Positions 5,739 through 12,905 are shown, numbered from the stretch's first letter. The stretch: DNA of 12,905 nt from UBA7672 sp041166025 (GCA_041166025.1 JBEAMJ010000051.1:1-12905), one strand, 5' to 3'. The notes: a model not told the origin generated them from the sequence alone. A program made the numbers and translations.

Positions 5739-8033
5739 CTAAATCTTCAGCCCCAGCCCGTTCGCGACACTTAACATTGCGTTACGTATCGATGGTGCGC
5801 GGCCGTCCAAGATCGCTTGCACATCCCGCGCCAGCGTTGCCATGTCGACGGAGCGGACCAGGAGCTTCACCGGCGCGATGCGCGAGGCCTGCATCGACAG
5901 CTGACGATATCCCAGCGCGATGAGGGCGAGCGCCTCGAGCGGCCGTCCGGCCGCCTCGCCGCACACGGTTATGGGCAAATTGGCCTCGTCAGCGCGCTGG
6001 CGCATGCGGTGAAGCAGCCGGAGCGCGGGACGGCTGAGCAGGTCATAGCGGCCGGCCAGGCGGGCATTGTCGCGGTCGGCGGCGAAGAAGAATTGCATCA
6101 GGTCGTTGGTTCCGACCGATAGAAAATCGGCCTTGCCCGCAAGTTGGTCGATCGAGAAGGCGAGTGAGGGAGTTTCCACCATCGCGCCGACCTGCAGGCG
6201 ATTCGGGAGGTCGCGGCCGAACTTCACCGCCCACTCCATTTCGCTGTCGAGAAGACGGCGGGCGTCCTCGAACTCTTCCACTGTCGCAACCATGGGGAAC
6301 ATCAGGCGCAGCGTGCGACCGCGGGAAGCACGGATCAGGGCGCGCAGCTGGCGGCGGAAGAAGAAGGGGTGGTCGAGCGCCATGCGCAGCGCGCGCCAGC
6401 CGAGGGCGGGGTTCTCTTCCCGCTCGCGCCGGCCCATAAAGGGAGCGATCTTGTCGCCGCCAAGATCGATGGTTCGGAAGGTGACAGGACGGTCCCCTGC
6501 CCGGTCGATCACCGACTTGTAGAAGCTCGACTGTTCGTCGAGGCCCGGCATGGTTTCGGACGCCATGAACTGGAATTCGGTGCGGAACAGACCAACGCCC
6601 TTGGCGCCCACCGTGTCGAGATGGTCGAGGTCAAAACTGAGTCCGGCATTGATATAGAGATCAATCTCAACGCCATCCCGTGTGGTGGCCGGTTCGTTGC
6701 GGAGGCGCGAGAGTTCGGCCTGGGCCTGCTCGGTGATCGCGACGCGAGCCTGGAAGCTCGCCCTCAGCTCGGCTTCGGGACGGATGTGGACCGCGCCGTT
6801 CTCTCCGTCGATGATCATAAGGTCGCCGTCTTCGGCGCGGGTGACGAGGCCGGTCAGCGCGCCGACGGCGGGCACGCCCATGGCGCGCGCGACGATGGCG
6901 GCATGGGAGCCGGCGCCGGCTTCCTCCAGTGCGATACCCGCGAGCTGCGCGTCGCGGTATTCGAGGAGTTCGGCCGGGCCGATGCGGCTGGCGACGAGAA
7001 TGGCGCCTGAGGGCGCAACCCGGCCGCCACCATCATCACCGTTGAGCTGGCGAAGCAGGCGGTTCTCGAGGTCTTCCAGATCGTGCAGGCGCTCGCGCAG
7101 CATTGAATCGCGTGCGCTTTCGAGGCGGGCGCGATGCTCGCGGCGAACGCGATCGACAGCGGCCTCGGCGGAGAGGCCGGTGCGCACGGCCTCGACCAGC
7201 CGGCTTTCCCAGCTCGGATCGCGAGCGAAGAGTCGGTAGGTCTCCAGCACATCGCGGCTTTCGCCGAAGAGAACCGGGCCGGCTCGGGTGAGCATCGCAT
7301 CGATCGAATTGCGCAGGGCTTCGAGGGCGTCGTTAAGGCGGCGCTCCTCGAGTTCGACGTCTGCGGCGAACAGGCGGGCGGGCGGGACCACGGGGTCGTA
7401 GAGATGGACCTTGCCGGAGGCGAGACCTTCATTGAGCACCCTGCCCCGAAGCTCGACGGGGCGCGTCTGGCGCAGGCCGGCGCTGAGCGTGTCAGCGGCG
7501 GAAGCTACGAGTTCGGCCAGCACCATCGCGACGGTCTGGAGGGCCTCGGCCTCTTCGTCGTCATAGGCGCGTTCGGTGCGATTCTGAACAACCAAAACGC
7601 CGAGCACGCGGCCGCCACGCAGGATCGGCACGCCGAGGAAGGAGTGGAACGGGTCTTCCCCCGTCTCCGGACGATAGGAAAAGCGCGGATGCGAGAATGC
7701 ATCGGTGAGGCGTAGCGGTCGCGCCGTGGACGAGACGAGGCCGACGAGGCCCTCATTCTCCTTGAGGCGGGTACGGCCGACGGCTTCAGGGCGGAGGCCC
7801 TGGGTCGCCATCAGGAGGAGACTTTCGTCCTCGGTCTTGAGATAGATCGAGCAGACATCGGCCACCATCGTGTTTGCGATGAGTTCGACGACGCGTTCGA
7901 GGCGCTTTGGATCCTGCGCCTGATTCGCCATGAGCGCGCGCAGGCGTGACAACAGAAGCTTCGCGCCGCCGCCAGCCGCATGGGCGCGGGGCGCTGAAGG
8001 TCCCTTGTCTCCTGACTTTCCGCGATCGGGCAC
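5739..8033 (-). CDS. ptsP: Nitrogen-PTS enzyme I (PtsP, EI-Ntr) with N-terminal GAF domain
   Basis: EI-Ntr takes phosphate from phosphoenolpyruvate and passes it to NPr and then EIIA-Ntr, a regulatory relay that reports nitrogen and carbon state. The 764-residue protein has a GAF sensor domain (about 40-180) and an EI N-terminal domain (about 195-330). The swivelling phospho-His segment GAGSHAAIVARAMGVPAV (373-390) puts the active His at H377. The C-terminal PEP-binding barrel includes GLFRTEF (481-487), FRTIDLGGDK (519-528), MVETP (618-622), GTNDLMQ (641-647) and the catalytic Cys in VCGEAAG (C691). The start is GTG at 8033; a later ATG (residue 35) would remove family-like residues AKLLLSRLRALMA. 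It lies 241 bp downstream of lysC on the same strand, a common order in this class. No NPr or EIIA gene is in the window. Confidence 0.95.
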   Translation of the reverse strand: MPDRGKSGDKGPSAPRAHAAGGGAKLLLSRLRALMANQAQDPKRLERVVELIANTMVADVCSIYLKTEDESLLLMATQGLRPEAVGRTRLKENEGLVGLVSSTARPLRLTDAFSHPRFSYRPETGEDPFHSFLGVPILRGGRVLGVLVVQNRTERAYDDEEAEALQTVAMVLAELVASAADTLSAGLRQTRPVELRGRVLNEGLASGKVHLYDPVVPPARLFAADVELEERRLNDALEALRNSIDAMLTRAGPVLFGESRDVLETYRLFARDPSWESRLVEAVRTGLSAEAAVDRVRREHRARLESARDSMLRERLHDLEDLENRLLRQLNGDDGGGRVAPSGAILVASRIGPAELLEYRDAQLAGIALEEAGAGSHAAIVARAMGVPAVGALTGLVTRAEDGDLMIIDGENGAVHIRPEAELRASFQARVAITEQAQAELSRLRNEPATTRDGVEIDLYINAGLSFDLDHLDTVGAKGVGLFRTEFQFMASETMPGLDEQSSFYKSVIDRAGDRPVTFRTIDLGGDKIAPFMGRREREENPALGWRALRMALDHPFFFRRQLRALIRASRGRTLRLMFPMVATVEEFEDARRLLDSEMEWAVKFGRDLPNRLQVGAMVETPSLAFSIDQLAGKADFLSVGTNDLMQFFFAADRDNARLAGRYDLLSRPALRLLHRMRQRADEANLPITVCGEAAGRPLEALALIALGYRQLSMQASRIAPVKLLVRSVDMATLARDVQAILDGRAPSIRNAMLSVANGLGLKI

Positions 8034-8070
8034 GGGCGCTCCGGTTGGGGTTGTCTGCGAGCTTTAGCGG

Positions 8071-8092
8071 AGAATGAGGCGGTCGTCATTCT
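8071..8092. promoter_or_regulatory. Inverted repeat AGAATGA-N8-TCATTCT upstream of ptsP
   Basis: Two perfect 7-base arms are separated by eight bases, with the near end 37 bases before the ptsP GTG start. The form fits either a dimeric repressor site or a short hairpin in the leader of the ptsP message. I cannot link it to a known regulator. Confidence 0.4.
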
Positions 8093-8186
8093 GTGTGAAT
8101 TCAGCGAGGGGCATTCCGGTGTGTTTTTGTGGCGCGGCTTGAAAATTGTCGTGGGGCGCAAAAAGCAGTCGCCGGTGAACCCGCCA

Positions 8187-8250
8187 TTGTCCTTCGAGAC
8201 AGCCTTCGGGTTCCTCAGTATGAGCCGCGAATCGACGTTTTGAAGGACAA
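8187..8250. repeat. Degenerate intergenic palindromic (REP-like) element
   Basis: The sequence TCCTTCGAGACAGCCTTCGG followed by GTTCCTCAGTATGAGC resembles the dispersed element of many alphaproteobacteria whose ends read roughly TCCTTCGAGAC...CCTCAGGATGAG. In this copy the right arm is altered (CAGTATG). In addition, TTGTCCTTC (8187-8195) is perfectly complementary to GAAGGACAA (8242-8250), giving a larger outer stem. It fills much of the lysC-ptsP gap. The recognition rests on memory of the motif; other copies would have to be found in the genome. Confidence 0.55.
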
Positions 8251-8253
8251 GAG

Positions 8254-8266
8254 CGGGCTCAGCCCG
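8254..8266 (-). terminator. Short GC palindrome just after lysC
   Basis: CGGGCT-C-AGCCCG lies 9-21 bases past the lysC stop codon on the minus strand, followed by CTCTTGTCC. It can form only a short stem with a tight loop and there is no continuous T tract. It could act with the adjacent REP-like element to attenuate read-through from lysC into ptsP. Confidence 0.3.
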
Positions 8267-8274
8267 GCTGATGA

Positions 8275-9525
8275 TCACTCCGCATCCAGCCCGTAGGCCG
8301 TGTGCAGGGCGCGGACGGCGAGCTCGGTGTAGCTAGCGTCGATCAGGACGGAAATCTTGATCTCCGAAGTGGAGATGACCTGGATGTTGATACCCTTGGA
8401 GGACAAGGCCTGGAACATCGTCTTGGCGACGCCGGCATGGCTACGCATGCCGACACCAATGACCGAGACCTTCGCGACATTGCGGTCGACCGCCAACGTT
8501 TCATAGCCGACACCGCCATTGAGTTTTTCCAGTACCGCACGTGCGTGGCCTGCGTCGCGGTCAGGACAGGTGAACACAATGTTTTGGCGACCTTCGGTCC
8601 GGGCCGATGCCTGGACAATCATGTCGACATTGACGCCTGCATCCGCGAGCGCCCCGAAGATGTTGGCGGCGACGCCGGGGTGGTCTTCCACCCCGATGAT
8701 GCTGAACTTGGCCTCGTCGCGCGAATATGCGACGCCGCTGACTACCTGCTTTTCCACGATCTGTTCCTCATCGCACACGAGGGTTCCGGTATTGGGCGAA
8801 GGCACGGGGCCTTCAAATGACGACAGTACCCGCACCGGCACGCGATGGTTCATCGCCAGCTCGACGGAGCGGGTCTGCAGCACCTTGGCGCCGAGCGAGG
8901 CGAGCTCCAGCATTTCTTCATACGAGATCTTCTCAATGCGGCGGGCCTTGGGCGTGATGCGCGGGTCGGTGGTATAAACGCCGTCGACGTCGGTGTAGAT
9001 GTCGCAGAGCGAGGCCTTGAGCGCGGCTGCGACGGCGACGGCGGAGGTATCTGATCCGCCGCGTCCAAGCGTCGAAACGCGGCCGTTCTCGTCGACGCCC
9101 TGGAAGCCAGCGACCACAGCGATCTCGCCGGTATCGACCGAGCGGATAAAGTCGGGATTGTCGCAGCCCATGATGCGGGCCTTGCCGTGGGCCTCATCGG
9201 TTTTCAGCTTGAGCTGCCAGCCGAGCCAGGAGCGGGCCTTGAGGCCCTTGCGACGGAGCGCGAGCGCAAGGAGCCCGCAGGTGACCTGTTCGCCGGAGGC
9301 GACGACCACATCGTATTCGTCGTCATACTGATCGCCATGTAGATCCGGGCCGGCGGCGCCGCGGGCCCATTCGACGAGCTGGTTGGTGGTGCCGGACATG
9401 GCCGAGACGACGACTGCGATGGCGCGGGTTTCGGCACGGCGCGCGGCGACGATGTCAGCCACATGCGCAATGCGCTCGAGATTGGCGACTGACGTCCCGC
9501 CGAATTTCAACACCAGGCGATTCAT
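8275..9525 (-). CDS. lysC: Aspartate kinase with two C-terminal ACT domains
   Basis: Aspartokinase phosphorylates aspartate, the committed first step to lysine (and diaminopimelate for the wall), threonine and methionine. The 416-residue monofunctional enzyme has the kinase domain at 1-245: KFGGTSV at 7-13, VVSAMSG at 39-45, GRGGSDTSAVA at 154-164, YTDVDGVYTTDPR at 177-189. Two ACT regulatory domains follow at about 265-345 (DHPGVAANIF) and 350-416 (AGVAKTMFQALSSKGIN, STSEIKISVLI). The ACT pair is the site of feedback inhibition by lysine and/or threonine in relatives. The ATG at 9525 starts the conserved MNRLVLKFGG; a frame reaching 9609 has no family-like residues. GGGGA lies 11 bases before the start, rather far for a ribosome site. 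It is divergent from ubiG and upstream of ptsP. Confidence 0.96.
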   Translation of the reverse strand: MNRLVLKFGGTSVANLERIAHVADIVAARRAETRAIAVVVSAMSGTTNQLVEWARGAAGPDLHGDQYDDEYDVVVASGEQVTCGLLALALRRKGLKARSWLGWQLKLKTDEAHGKARIMGCDNPDFIRSVDTGEIAVVAGFQGVDENGRVSTLGRGGSDTSAVAVAAALKASLCDIYTDVDGVYTTDPRITPKARRIEKISYEEMLELASLGAKVLQTRSVELAMNHRVPVRVLSSFEGPVPSPNTGTLVCDEEQIVEKQVVSGVAYSRDEAKFSIIGVEDHPGVAANIFGALADAGVNVDMIVQASARTEGRQNIVFTCPDRDAGHARAVLEKLNGGVGYETLAVDRNVAKVSVIGVGMRSHAGVAKTMFQALSSKGINIQVISTSEIKISVLIDASYTELAVRALHTAYGLDAE

Positions 9526-9709
9526 GACCACGAACGTCCCCAGACCGCCCAGGGCTTCCGGGCGGCGACGGGGCTCAATAGGGGCAGGCCGAGCGGAGGG
9601 CAATGGCATCCAGGATTAGCCGCGCTGAACCCGCGTATTCGGTCGACTTGATGTCGCGGCGAAGACTGAGCCCGTTGCCGGTCTCGCGGCGGCGGTCCAG
9701 ATAGCAGGG
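9526..9709. promoter_or_regulatory. Divergent lysC/ubiG intergenic region with leader hairpin
   Basis: These 184 bases separate the lysC and ubiG start codons. CCGCCC (9545-9550) pairs with GGGCGG (9560-9565) around a nine-base loop, 20-40 bases before the lysC start, so it could form in the lysC leader. No T tract follows, and no lysine or SAM riboswitch pattern was recognised. No clear promoter boxes can be read for either direction. Confidence 0.35.
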
Positions 9710-10486
9710 ATGGTCAAAACACTCTCGCGCGACACAAGTATCCCGGAATCGCCCAGCGTCGATCCGGCGGAGATCGAGAAATTCCGGGCGATGGCGGCCG
9801 ACTGGTGGTCCCCGACGGGGAAGTTCGCGCCGCTGCACAAGTTCAATCCAGTGCGGCTGACCTATATCCGCGAGCTCGCAGTGAAGCATTTCCGGCTGGA
9901 TGCAGATGCACGGCGGCCGCTGGAGGGGTTGCGCCTCCTGGATGCGGGGTGCGGCGGGGGTCTCGTTACGGAACCGATGGCGCGGCTGGGGGCGCATGCG
10001 GTGGGCATCGATGCGGGCGACAAGAACATCAAGGCGGCGATGGTGCATGCCGACACGATGCGAGTGGATGTCGACTATCGGGTTGGTACGGTTGAGGGGC
10101 TTCTTGCTGCAGGTGAACAACCCTTCGACATCGTGCTGGCGCTTGAAGTCGTCGAGCATGTACAGGATCCGGCGGAGTTCCTGCGCGATTGCGCCACGCA
10201 TGTGGCGCCGGGTGGGCTGATGGTAATGGCGACGCTCAACCGGACGGCGAAAGCGTTTGCGCTAGCGATCGTAGGAGCCGAGCGCGTGCTGCGCTGGCTG
10301 CCCGCGGGGACGCATGACTGGAACAAGTTCGTGACGCCGGACGAGGCGCGCGCGGCGATCACCGGGGCGGGTTTGAAGATCGCCGAGACCGTGGGCGTCA
10401 CCTTCTCGCCCCTGACCAGCAGGTGGAGTCTGTCGCGTGATGTGGCCGTGAACTACATGGTGGCGGCGACGCGCCCCAAAGACTGA
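9710..10486 (+). CDS. ubiG: Ubiquinone O-methyltransferase UbiG
   Basis: UbiG is the SAM-dependent enzyme that carries out both O-methylations of the ubiquinone ring. The 258-residue protein starts with the family's SVDPAEIEKFRAMAADWWSP (16-35), then GKFAPLHKFNPVRL (37-50). The SAM-binding loop is LLDAGCGGGL (76-85), followed by the acidic motif I post region (VGIDAG, 98-103), LALEVVEHV (143-151) and NRT (177-179). The UbiG signature GTHDWNKFVTP (200-210) precedes the C-terminal strand. The ATG at 9710 has AGGG directly before it, too close for an ideal ribosome site, but the N-terminus fits the family. Its stop overlaps the mnmC start by one base (TGATG), pointing to translational coupling. 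It is the second ubiquinone-ring gene in the window, after coq7. Confidence 0.95.
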   Translation: MVKTLSRDTSIPESPSVDPAEIEKFRAMAADWWSPTGKFAPLHKFNPVRLTYIRELAVKHFRLDADARRPLEGLRLLDAGCGGGLVTEPMARLGAHAVGIDAGDKNIKAAMVHADTMRVDVDYRVGTVEGLLAAGEQPFDIVLALEVVEHVQDPAEFLRDCATHVAPGGLMVMATLNRTAKAFALAIVGAERVLRWLPAGTHDWNKFVTPDEARAAITGAGLKIAETVGVTFSPLTSRWSLSRDVAVNYMVAATRPKD

Positions 10487-12246
10487 TGCCGCGGCTGCCG
10501 CCCCTGCCCGACCTTGAGTTTGGGTCTCTTGCATGGGAAGGGGCCGCTCCATTCGCGCGGGCCCATGGCGATGTCTATTTTTCCGGCGAGGGGCTCAGCG
10601 AGAAACGCGCGGTATTCCTTGGCGGATGCGGCCTCCCCGGGGCATGGGCGGGGCGGGAGCATTTCACGGTCGGCGAGCTGGGGTTCGGCACCGGGCTGAA
10701 CCTGCTGGCGCTCTGGGATCTTTGGCGAGCCCATCGGCCTTCGCCTCGGGCGCGGCTGGACGTGATGTCGTTCGAGGGCTTCCTGATTGGGCGAGATACG
10801 GCAGCGCAGATACATGCGGCTTGGCCGGAGCTTGCGAGCTTATCGACGCGATTGAGGGATGTGTGGCCGGATCGGGCCCGGGGAGTGCAGCGCATTGGGC
10901 TCGGAGATGGCGTGACGCTGACGCTTTATGTCGACGAGGTGGCGCGTGCAGTGAGCGAGGCGCGGGCGTCGTGCGATGCCTGGTTTCTCGACGGCTTTGC
11001 TCCGGCGAAGAACCCCGAAATGTGGTCGGCCGAAGTTCTCGCGCATGTGGCGCGGATGAGCGCGCCTGGGGCTCGAGCGGCGACCTATACCGTAGCAGGC
11101 GAAGTGAGGCGCGGGCTGGAGGCGGTCGGGTTCGAGGTTCTGAAGCAGCCAGGGCATGGACGGAAGAAGGAACGCCTGGAGGCGCGGCTTGCTGTGGCGC
11201 GACGACCTCACCTTGATCCGCCCCGGCGGGTGGCCATCATCGGCGCGGGGATCGCGGGCGCCTGTGCGGCGGCGAGCTTTGTGCGGCGCGGTTGTGCGGT
11301 AACGGTCTACGAACAGGGCGATGGGCCAGGTGCAGGCGCGAGCGGGAATCCGCTAGCGCTGGTGATGCCGAGGCTCGATGTCAGCGATACCCCGGCTGCG
11401 CGCGCGCTGATCGCGGCGTGGCTCATGGCGCGGCGGGTCTATCCGGCGCTGGGCCAGGATGCAGCACAGGCGCTGGAGGCTCTGCACCTGCCGCGTGGCG
11501 AACGCGAGGCCCAGCGGTTTGCGAAGCTGATGACGGATCCGCCGCTGGACAAGACGATGCTGCAGGCGGAAGGCGCAGGGCTCCGGCATGCTGGCGCGGT
11601 TGCGGTCAGGCCGGAACTAGCGTTGGCGAAACTGCTGGTTGGTGCGGATGTGCGCTTCGGCCGGCGCGTGGCGTCGCTGGAGGAGGTCGACGCGGACCTC
11701 GTTGTGGTGTGCGCGGGGATGGGCGTGGCGGAGCTCCTGGCCGGCGCACCCCCGATCGCGGGGCGGCTGGGACAGGTGGACTGGATCGGTGCAGACGGAC
11801 CGCCGCAGGCGGTGGCGGACGGCGGCTACGCTGTGCAGGCGTTCGGTACGATCGTGTTCGGCGCAACGTTTGAGGCGGCGGACGGCGAACCGCGTGTGAG
11901 CGCGGCGGCGAGCGCACACAATCTGGGGGTGCTGGCGCGGTTGCGACCGGATATTGCGGCGCATGCAATCTCGTCGCGGGCGGCCATCCGCGCCACGACG
12001 CAGGACCGGTTGCCATTTGCCGGAGCTCCCAGAAACGAAAAGGCGCCGGACGGCACGCCGGCGCCTTCAGGACGTCACCGCCTCATCGGCGGCCTCGGTT
12101 CGCGTGGCTTTCTTTGGGCGCCACTGCTCGCCGAGCTGGTCGCATCGGAAGCCTTCGGCGAGCCCTCGCCTGTTGAAGCGAGCCTCGCCGACTGCCTTGA
12201 CCCCGGGCGATTCCGGACCCGCGCAATGAAGCGCGGGCAATTCTGA
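10486..12246 (+). CDS. mnmC: Bifunctional tRNA wobble-uridine modification enzyme MnmC
   Basis: MnmC finishes the methylaminomethyl group on U34 of certain tRNAs: the FAD domain removes the carboxymethyl group and the methyltransferase adds a methyl from SAM. The 586-residue protein has both halves. MnmC2 (about 1-240) has SAM loop GELGFGTGLNLLA (63-75) and WFLDGFAPAKNPEMW (166-180). MnmC1 (about 247-586) has the dinucleotide motif VAIIGAGIAGACAA (249-262), SGNPLALVMPR (286-296) and GGLGSRGFLWAPLLAE (535-550). It is shorter than the E. coli enzyme (668), but no key motif is missing. Residues 519-528, between TTQDRLPFAGAP and the GLGSRG region, are encoded by a perfect 10-bp inverted repeat that reads as a terminator on the other strand. 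It starts in the TGATG overlap with ubiG and ends one base from a convergent gene. Confidence 0.95.
   Translation: MPRLPPLPDLEFGSLAWEGAAPFARAHGDVYFSGEGLSEKRAVFLGGCGLPGAWAGREHFTVGELGFGTGLNLLALWDLWRAHRPSPRARLDVMSFEGFLIGRDTAAQIHAAWPELASLSTRLRDVWPDRARGVQRIGLGDGVTLTLYVDEVARAVSEARASCDAWFLDGFAPAKNPEMWSAEVLAHVARMSAPGARAATYTVAGEVRRGLEAVGFEVLKQPGHGRKKERLEARLAVARRPHLDPPRRVAIIGAGIAGACAAASFVRRGCAVTVYEQGDGPGAGASGNPLALVMPRLDVSDTPAARALIAAWLMARRVYPALGQDAAQALEALHLPRGEREAQRFAKLMTDPPLDKTMLQAEGAGLRHAGAVAVRPELALAKLLVGADVRFGRRVASLEEVDADLVVVCAGMGVAELLAGAPPIAGRLGQVDWIGADGPPQAVADGGYAVQAFGTIVFGATFEAADGEPRVSAAASAHNLGVLARLRPDIAAHAISSRAAIRATTQDRLPFAGAPRNEKAPDGTPAPSGRHRLIGGLGSRGFLWAPLLAELVASEAFGEPSPVEASLADCLDPGRFRTRAMKRGQF
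12031..12067 (-). terminator. Strong intrinsic terminator for minus strand, inside mnmC
   Basis: AAGGCGCCGG (12040-12049) and CCGGCGCCTT (12058-12067) are perfect 10-base complements around an eight-base loop. On the minus strand the stem is followed by TTCGTTTCT, so the run reads CCTTTTCGTTT, a good intrinsic terminator. On the plus strand no T run follows, so mnmC should be read through. It sits about 180 bases past the stop of the minus-strand PspB-like genes, which have no space of their own for a terminator. Confidence 0.75.
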
Positions 12247-12247
12247 T

Positions 12248-12541
12248 TCATGGTGATGGGTGGGGGGCGCCCTCCTCCCGGCGCAAGCGTTCGATTTCAT
12301 CTGCGAGGCGGCGGTCGTCGTCGGTCACGAGCTTTTCAAGGACGCGCACGCGATCCTTAAGGCGGGCGACGTCCTTTTGGAGATCGGAGACGATGCCGCC
12401 GATTTCAGCAGCCTCACCCTCGACCTCGCGGCGGCGGGCGCGAACCTTGTCGCGCTCCAACTTCACGCCCTGTTGGACGATGCCGGCGATTGATCCGATC
12501 AGGATGGCCCCCAGCGCGAATTCGAAGAAGCCGAGCGCCAT
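12248..12541 (-). CDS. PspB-like small membrane coiled-coil protein, copy 1
   Basis: This 97-residue protein has one N-terminal transmembrane span (about 4-24, FFEFALGAILIGSIAGIV), a basic stretch, then a long charged coiled coil (about 28-90). The end of the coil, LKDRVRVLEKLVTDDDRRLA, followed by DEIERLR, resembles the PspB end (RIxxLExIL, then acidic), so it may belong to the phage-shock envelope-stress group. No pspA or pspC is in the window, so a stress role is a guess. AGGAGGG at 7 bases before the ATG is an excellent ribosome site and overlaps the stop of the preceding copy, which ends two bases before this start. The stop is one base from the convergent mnmC stop. The protein ends in a short His/Pro tail. 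Confidence 0.72.
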   Translation of the reverse strand: MALGFFEFALGAILIGSIAGIVQQGVKLERDKVRARRREVEGEAAEIGGIVSDLQKDVARLKDRVRVLEKLVTDDDRRLADEIERLRREEGAPHPSP

Positions 12542-12543
12542 GG

Positions 12544-12807
12544 CTAGACCCTCCTGTCATCGCGCAGGCGGTCGATCTCGCCGGCGAGCTTGCGGTCATT
12601 GTCGGTTGCAAGGCGTTCGAGGACGGCGACACGATCCTTGAGGCGCTGGATCTCACTCAACATCTCGGTCTCGGAGGCGGATGAAAGGCGATTGGCCTGA
12701 GCCGCTTCGAGCTTCATCTTCTGGGCCTTAATGTACGTGCCGCTCAGTATTGCGATAATGCCGCAAAGTATGCCGAACAGCGGGATGAGGATGCCTGCAT
12801 TGTCCAT
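12544..12807 (-). CDS. PspB-like small membrane coiled-coil protein, copy 2
   Basis: This 87-residue paralogue has a span at about 5-25 (ILIPLFGILCGIIAILSGTY), a Lys/Ala/Gln linker, and a C-terminal coil ending LKDRVAVLERLATDNDRKLA then GEIDRLR. Over that 27-residue stretch it matches copy 1 at 20 positions, while the membrane spans and linkers differ. AGAGGG lies 8 bases before the ATG. The copy upstream stops three bases before this start, and copy 1 starts two bases after its stop, so the genes are almost certainly one message with coupled translation. The likely arrangement is N-terminus in the membrane and coil in the cytoplasm, perhaps as hetero-oligomers; this is inference. Confidence 0.72.
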   Translation of the reverse strand: MDNAGILIPLFGILCGIIAILSGTYIKAQKMKLEAAQANRLSSASETEMLSEIQRLKDRVAVLERLATDNDRKLAGEIDRLRDDRRV

Positions 12808-12810
12808 CGC

Positions 12811-12905
12811 CTAGGCCCTCTGTTCGGAGCGTAGGCGCTCGATGTCGCCAGCGAGCTTGCGATCCTCGTCGGTGGCGAGGCGCTCCAAGACCTCGACGCG
12901 CTGAC
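12811..12905 (-). CDS. PspB-like coiled-coil protein, copy 3 (C-terminal part only)
   Basis: The frame enters at the window edge and gives 30 residues to a TAG stop: QRVEVLERLATDEDRKLAGD, then IERLRSEQRA. It matches copy 2 at 20 of 25 aligned positions, closer than either does to copy 1 by eye. The start, and any membrane span, lie outside the window. The junction to copy 2 (ACAGAGGGCCTAG before GCGATG) resembles the junction between copies 2 and 1 (ACAGGAGGGTCTAG before CCATG), which supports origin by tandem duplication. Confidence 0.7.
   Translation of the reverse strand, partial: QRVEVLERLATDEDRKLAGDIERLRSEQRA

Noticed and set aside
9526..9609. A 28-residue N-terminal extension of aspartate kinase
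   Set aside because: The extra residues are Pro/Arg-rich and not family-like, while the ATG at 9525 begins exactly at the conserved MNRLVLKFGGTSV.
9575..10201. A 208-codon minus-strand frame opposite ubiG
   Set aside because: It overlaps the UbiG N-terminal half, including the SAM motif, and carries no motifs of its own.
1..12905. CRISPR array, insertion sequence, prophage or integrase next to the tRNA
   Set aside because: No regularly spaced repeats, transposase or integrase motifs, or duplicated tRNA 3' end were seen in the window.

Overview
The window reads as ordinary chromosome of a GC-rich alphaproteobacterium. The ptsP-lysC block divergent from ubiG, the RodZ-like gene beside ispG, a YqaA/DedA gene next to dsbB, and a Coq7-type hydroxylase for ubiquinone are typical of that class. 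The short PspB-like coiled-coil proteins at the right end suggest Hyphomonadaceae/Caulobacterales or Sphingomonadales; this finer placement is inference from gene content only.

Layout, left to right: a tRNA-Leu(CAA) on the minus strand; a possible 40-residue membrane peptide; a YqaA-family membrane protein (minus) divergent from dsbB-coq7 (plus). Then comes a 429-bp stretch without a convincing gene but rich in inverted repeats. Next is a minus-strand run: a secreted MliC-like lysozyme inhibitor (its own unit), ispG, rodZ-like, ptsP and lysC. Divergent from lysC is the plus-strand pair ubiG-mnmC, overlapping by one base. The window ends with tandem minus-strand genes for PspB-like proteins, convergent with mnmC and one base from it; the third copy is cut by the window edge.

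Several genes meet at ubiquinone. IspG makes a precursor of the isoprenoid tail, UbiG and Coq7 modify the ring, and DsbB passes electrons from disulfide formation to quinone. LysC is the first step of the aspartate-family amino acids and PtsP is the nitrogen-PTS enzyme I. RodZ-like, the lysozyme inhibitor and the PspB-like proteins concern the envelope. MnmC modifies the wobble uridine of some tRNAs.

No clearly new defence, mobile or biosynthetic system is visible. The best leads are the tandem PspB-like array, a strong minus-strand terminator buried in the mnmC coding region that probably ends that array's transcript, the structured gene-free stretch near 2440-2700, a degenerate palindromic repeat between lysC and ptsP, and a nine-base homopolymer in the tail of the RodZ-like gene.
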